Program-made: the position numbers and the translations under genes | Assembly: GCA_937867305.1 (NCBI GenBank) | Contig: CALMKJ010000031.1 | Span: forward strand, 1-61,678 | DNA: 61,678 nt | From: an uncultured Ectothiorhodospiraceae bacterium | Lineage (GTDB): Bacteria > Pseudomonadota > Gammaproteobacteria > JAABTG01 | Direction: 5' to 3' | The notes under the pieces: model-generated | Database searches by the model: none | Seen by the model: only the letters and a program-made list of their open reading frames with translations | What the model was told of the DNA's origin: nothing | Part shown: positions 60,185 through 61,678 of the stretch, one piece after another | Layout of the letters: each line of letters begins with the position of its first letter | Position numbering within the stretch: position 1 is the stretch's first letter

Positions 60185-61558
60185 TCAGTCGAGCTCAGCG
60201 CGGTTGCGGCCCGCCTGCTTGGCGCGGTAGAGGGCGCCGTCGGCCCGCTCGAAGACGGACGCCGGCGTGTCGCCCGGGCGGAACTCCGCCCCGCCGCAGG
60301 ACACGGTGACCGCGACCCGCTGGTCCCGGTACTGGAACTGCAGCGCCTCGACCGCCTGGCGCAGCTTCTCGGCGACGTTGGCAGCCGCGTCCCGGCCGGT
60401 CTTCGGCAGCAGCGCCACGAACTCTTCGCCGCCGTGGCGGGCGAGGAAGTCCGATTCGCGCAGGGCGCCCGCCAGGACGTCGCTGATGGCCTTGAGCGCC
60501 CGGTCGCCGGCGGCGTGCCCGTAGCGGTCGTTCAGCGCCTTGAAGTGGTCCACGTCCAGGACCAACAGCGAGAGAGGGTCCCCGTAGCGCCGCCAGTGGG
60601 CGAACGCCTGGGCGGCCCGCTCCTCGTAGGCCAGGCGGTTGTACAGGCCCGTCAGGGGGTCCCGCACGGCCCGCTGGCGGGCCCGGTGCAGACGCTCGCG
60701 CAGCCGTCCGGTTTCGGCTACCAGGCGGACCAGCCGTTCGGAGGTCGCCCGTGCCTCATCCTCCGCCTCGGCGTGGCGCTGTCCCTCGACGCGCAGATGC
60801 TCGCCCACGTGGGTCTCGACTGCGGCGAGCCCCGAGCGCACCGCCTCCTTCAGCGCATCCACGTCCCGCGCCCGCTCGACCGAGGCCCGCATCCCGGCGA
60901 CCTCCTGCTTCACCTGCTCGTGCAGGGTGTCGCGGCCCGCCTGGGAGGCCTGGCGGTCGAGGCGGGACCGGGACAGGTTGTCCCCCAGCTCGGCCAGCCG
61001 CTCGCTGACGTCGCTGAGAAGGCTCTCGAGGCCCCGTTTCTCCTCCTCGAGGCCCCTGCGCACCCTGCCCACCAGGTCGGCGACGGCCCCGACGAGGGCA
61101 GGGAGCTCCACCGGCAGAACCGGTCGGCCCAGGCGGTCGAGCAACTCCGCCACGGTGTCGCCCTCCGCCTCCCGGGGCTCCAGGCGATGGAGGATCTCCA
61201 CGAGGACGTCCTCGGGCGTGACCGCCCCGGCCGCGCGGAGTGCGTCCATCGCGGTGCCGCCCTGTCCCTTGCGCGGGGCGGGGGCATGCAGGGCGGCATC
61301 GGCCAGATCGCTCGCGATGGCCGCGAAGCGCGGGCTCTCCGCGTTCTCCCGGTCCGCTTCCCGGAGCCGCTCGAGCTCGGACGCGAGGTCGGGGTGGGCC
61401 TCGACCGCGGCCAACGCCATCCGGCCCAGGGCCCGGCGCAGAAGCCGCTCGACCTCCGACCACCCGCGCTCCTTCTGCTCGATCTCGTTGAGGCTGTGCA
61501 GATAGCGGGTCTTCCAGTGGTCGACCGGGTCTTCGGGCCTGGGTCGCGCTTGTGGCAT
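60185..61558 (-). CDS. diguanylate cyclase with long helical N-terminus
   Basis: 457 residues from the ATG at 61556-61558. The first 290 are mostly helical and charged (RGLEEEKRGLESLLSDVSERL, ERARDVDALKEAVRSGL), a coiled-coil signalling module without a known sensor motif. The GGDEF domain starts at DPLTGLYNRLAYEER and has LDVDHFKALNDRYGHAAGD and the active signature ARHGGEEFVALLP; no RxxD inhibitory site is evident before it. It should make cyclic-di-GMP in the cytoplasm. No good ribosome site is seen before the ATG. It converges on mogA with a seven-base gap. Confidence 0.9.
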   Translation of the reverse strand: MPQARPRPEDPVDHWKTRYLHSLNEIEQKERGWSEVERLLRRALGRMALAAVEAHPDLASELERLREADRENAESPRFAAIASDLADAALHAPAPRKGQGGTAMDALRAAGAVTPEDVLVEILHRLEPREAEGDTVAELLDRLGRPVLPVELPALVGAVADLVGRVRRGLEEEKRGLESLLSDVSERLAELGDNLSRSRLDRQASQAGRDTLHEQVKQEVAGMRASVERARDVDALKEAVRSGLAAVETHVGEHLRVEGQRHAEAEDEARATSERLVRLVAETGRLRERLHRARQRAVRDPLTGLYNRLAYEERAAQAFAHWRRYGDPLSLLVLDVDHFKALNDRYGHAAGDRALKAISDVLAGALRESDFLARHGGEEFVALLPKTGRDAAANVAEKLRQAVEALQFQYRDQRVAVTVSCGGAEFRPGDTPASVFERADGALYRAKQAGRNRAELD

Positions 61559-61678
61559 CTTGGGTCGGACCGGGTGTGGGGGTGACTTCTGTTCCTGTTC
61601 GACCCGAGCGCCCACAACTTTAACCCGACTTCCGCGATTCGACCCGCGCACCGGCGATTTTCGGGTTGGGGGCCGGAC
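61559..61678. other. window end: leader of the diguanylate cyclase
   Basis: The last 120 bases contain AT-containing stretches such as ACAACTTTAACCCGA and CGATTTTCGGGTTGGGG (plus strand). No gene start is visible and the frame of the cyclase stays open, so a longer N-terminus cannot be excluded. Confidence 0.3.

Overview
The window is 61.7 kb of very GC-rich chromosome from a Proteobacterium, most likely a gammaproteobacterial, autotrophic sulfur oxidiser of the Chromatiales, Ectothiorhodospiraceae or Acidiferrobacterales kind. The evidence is the combination of soxY and soxZ, a flavocytochrome-c-type sulfide dehydrogenase flavoprotein, a periplasmic DsrE-like protein, a dissimilatory-type ATP sulfurylase (sat) and phosphoribulokinase for the Calvin cycle. 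It also has a pyrophosphate economy: PPi-dependent phosphofructokinase, H+-translocating pyrophosphatase and soluble pyrophosphatase. The placement is inferred from gene content; no phylogenetic marker was aligned.

Layout. 1-1.6 kb: the tail of an unknown gene, a decayed GDSL esterase with two in-frame amber codons, an orphan ribbon-helix-helix antitoxin and ppnP. 1.7-4.6 kb: a two-gene McrBC-like AAA+ ATPase and PD-(D/E)xK nuclease pair in visibly less GC-rich DNA, the clearest accessory insertion. 4.6-10.3 kb: a minus-strand run of radical SAM, DUF72, APH/P-loop kinase, DUF4156 lipoprotein and a FimX-like degenerate GGDEF-EAL protein. 10.6-16 kb: rpiA, ilvA, thrC, ubiX and sat. 16.3-21.8 kb: a 36-residue ORF with a strong ribosome site, an active EAL phosphodiesterase, and an overlapping SLC13-type permease, DctB-like sensor kinase and FixJ-like regulator. 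21.9-23.8 kb: a PilZ-like protein, a repeat-rich exported protein and a transglycosylase-like lipoprotein.

24-29.4 kb is the sulfur locus. On the minus strand are dsrE-like, an unrecognised protein built from an internal duplication, and fccB. Facing them are a CPHC/DsbD-like thiol carrier and cytochrome b561, which converge on soxYZ. 29.7-35.4 kb: a BepA-like protease, then pfp, hppA and ppa. 35.5-43.1 kb: the leuS-lptE-holA-nadD-rsfS-rlmH housekeeping cluster, with proA inserted and a natural RlmH-Maf fusion at its end. 43.3-49 kb: an OmpA-like lipoprotein, phosphoribulokinase, and the MoxR-DUF58-transglutaminase trio. 49-54.5 kb: a six-copy 11-bp tandem repeat, a DUF748-like protein, uvrD, tRNA-Arg(CCG), a methyltransferase, a palindromic element and an OsmC-like protein. 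54.5-61.7 kb: a VTT membrane protein, gdhA, a PEP-synthase-like protein with a degenerate RecA/KaiC-like N-terminus, mogA and a diguanylate cyclase.

How they fit. Sulfide and thiosulfate oxidation feeds electrons to the chain. Sat converts APS plus PPi to ATP. PPi made in biosynthesis can be reused by Pfp, used to pump protons by HppA, or hydrolysed by Ppa. Prk and RpiA serve carbon fixation. Several cyclic-di-GMP proteins (EAL, FimX-like, GGDEF, PilZ-like) point to surface or motility control. The most unusual items are the McrBC-like pair, the duplicated protein next to fccB, the RlmH-Maf fusion, the KaiC-like/PEP-synthase hybrid, and the two non-coding repeat elements.
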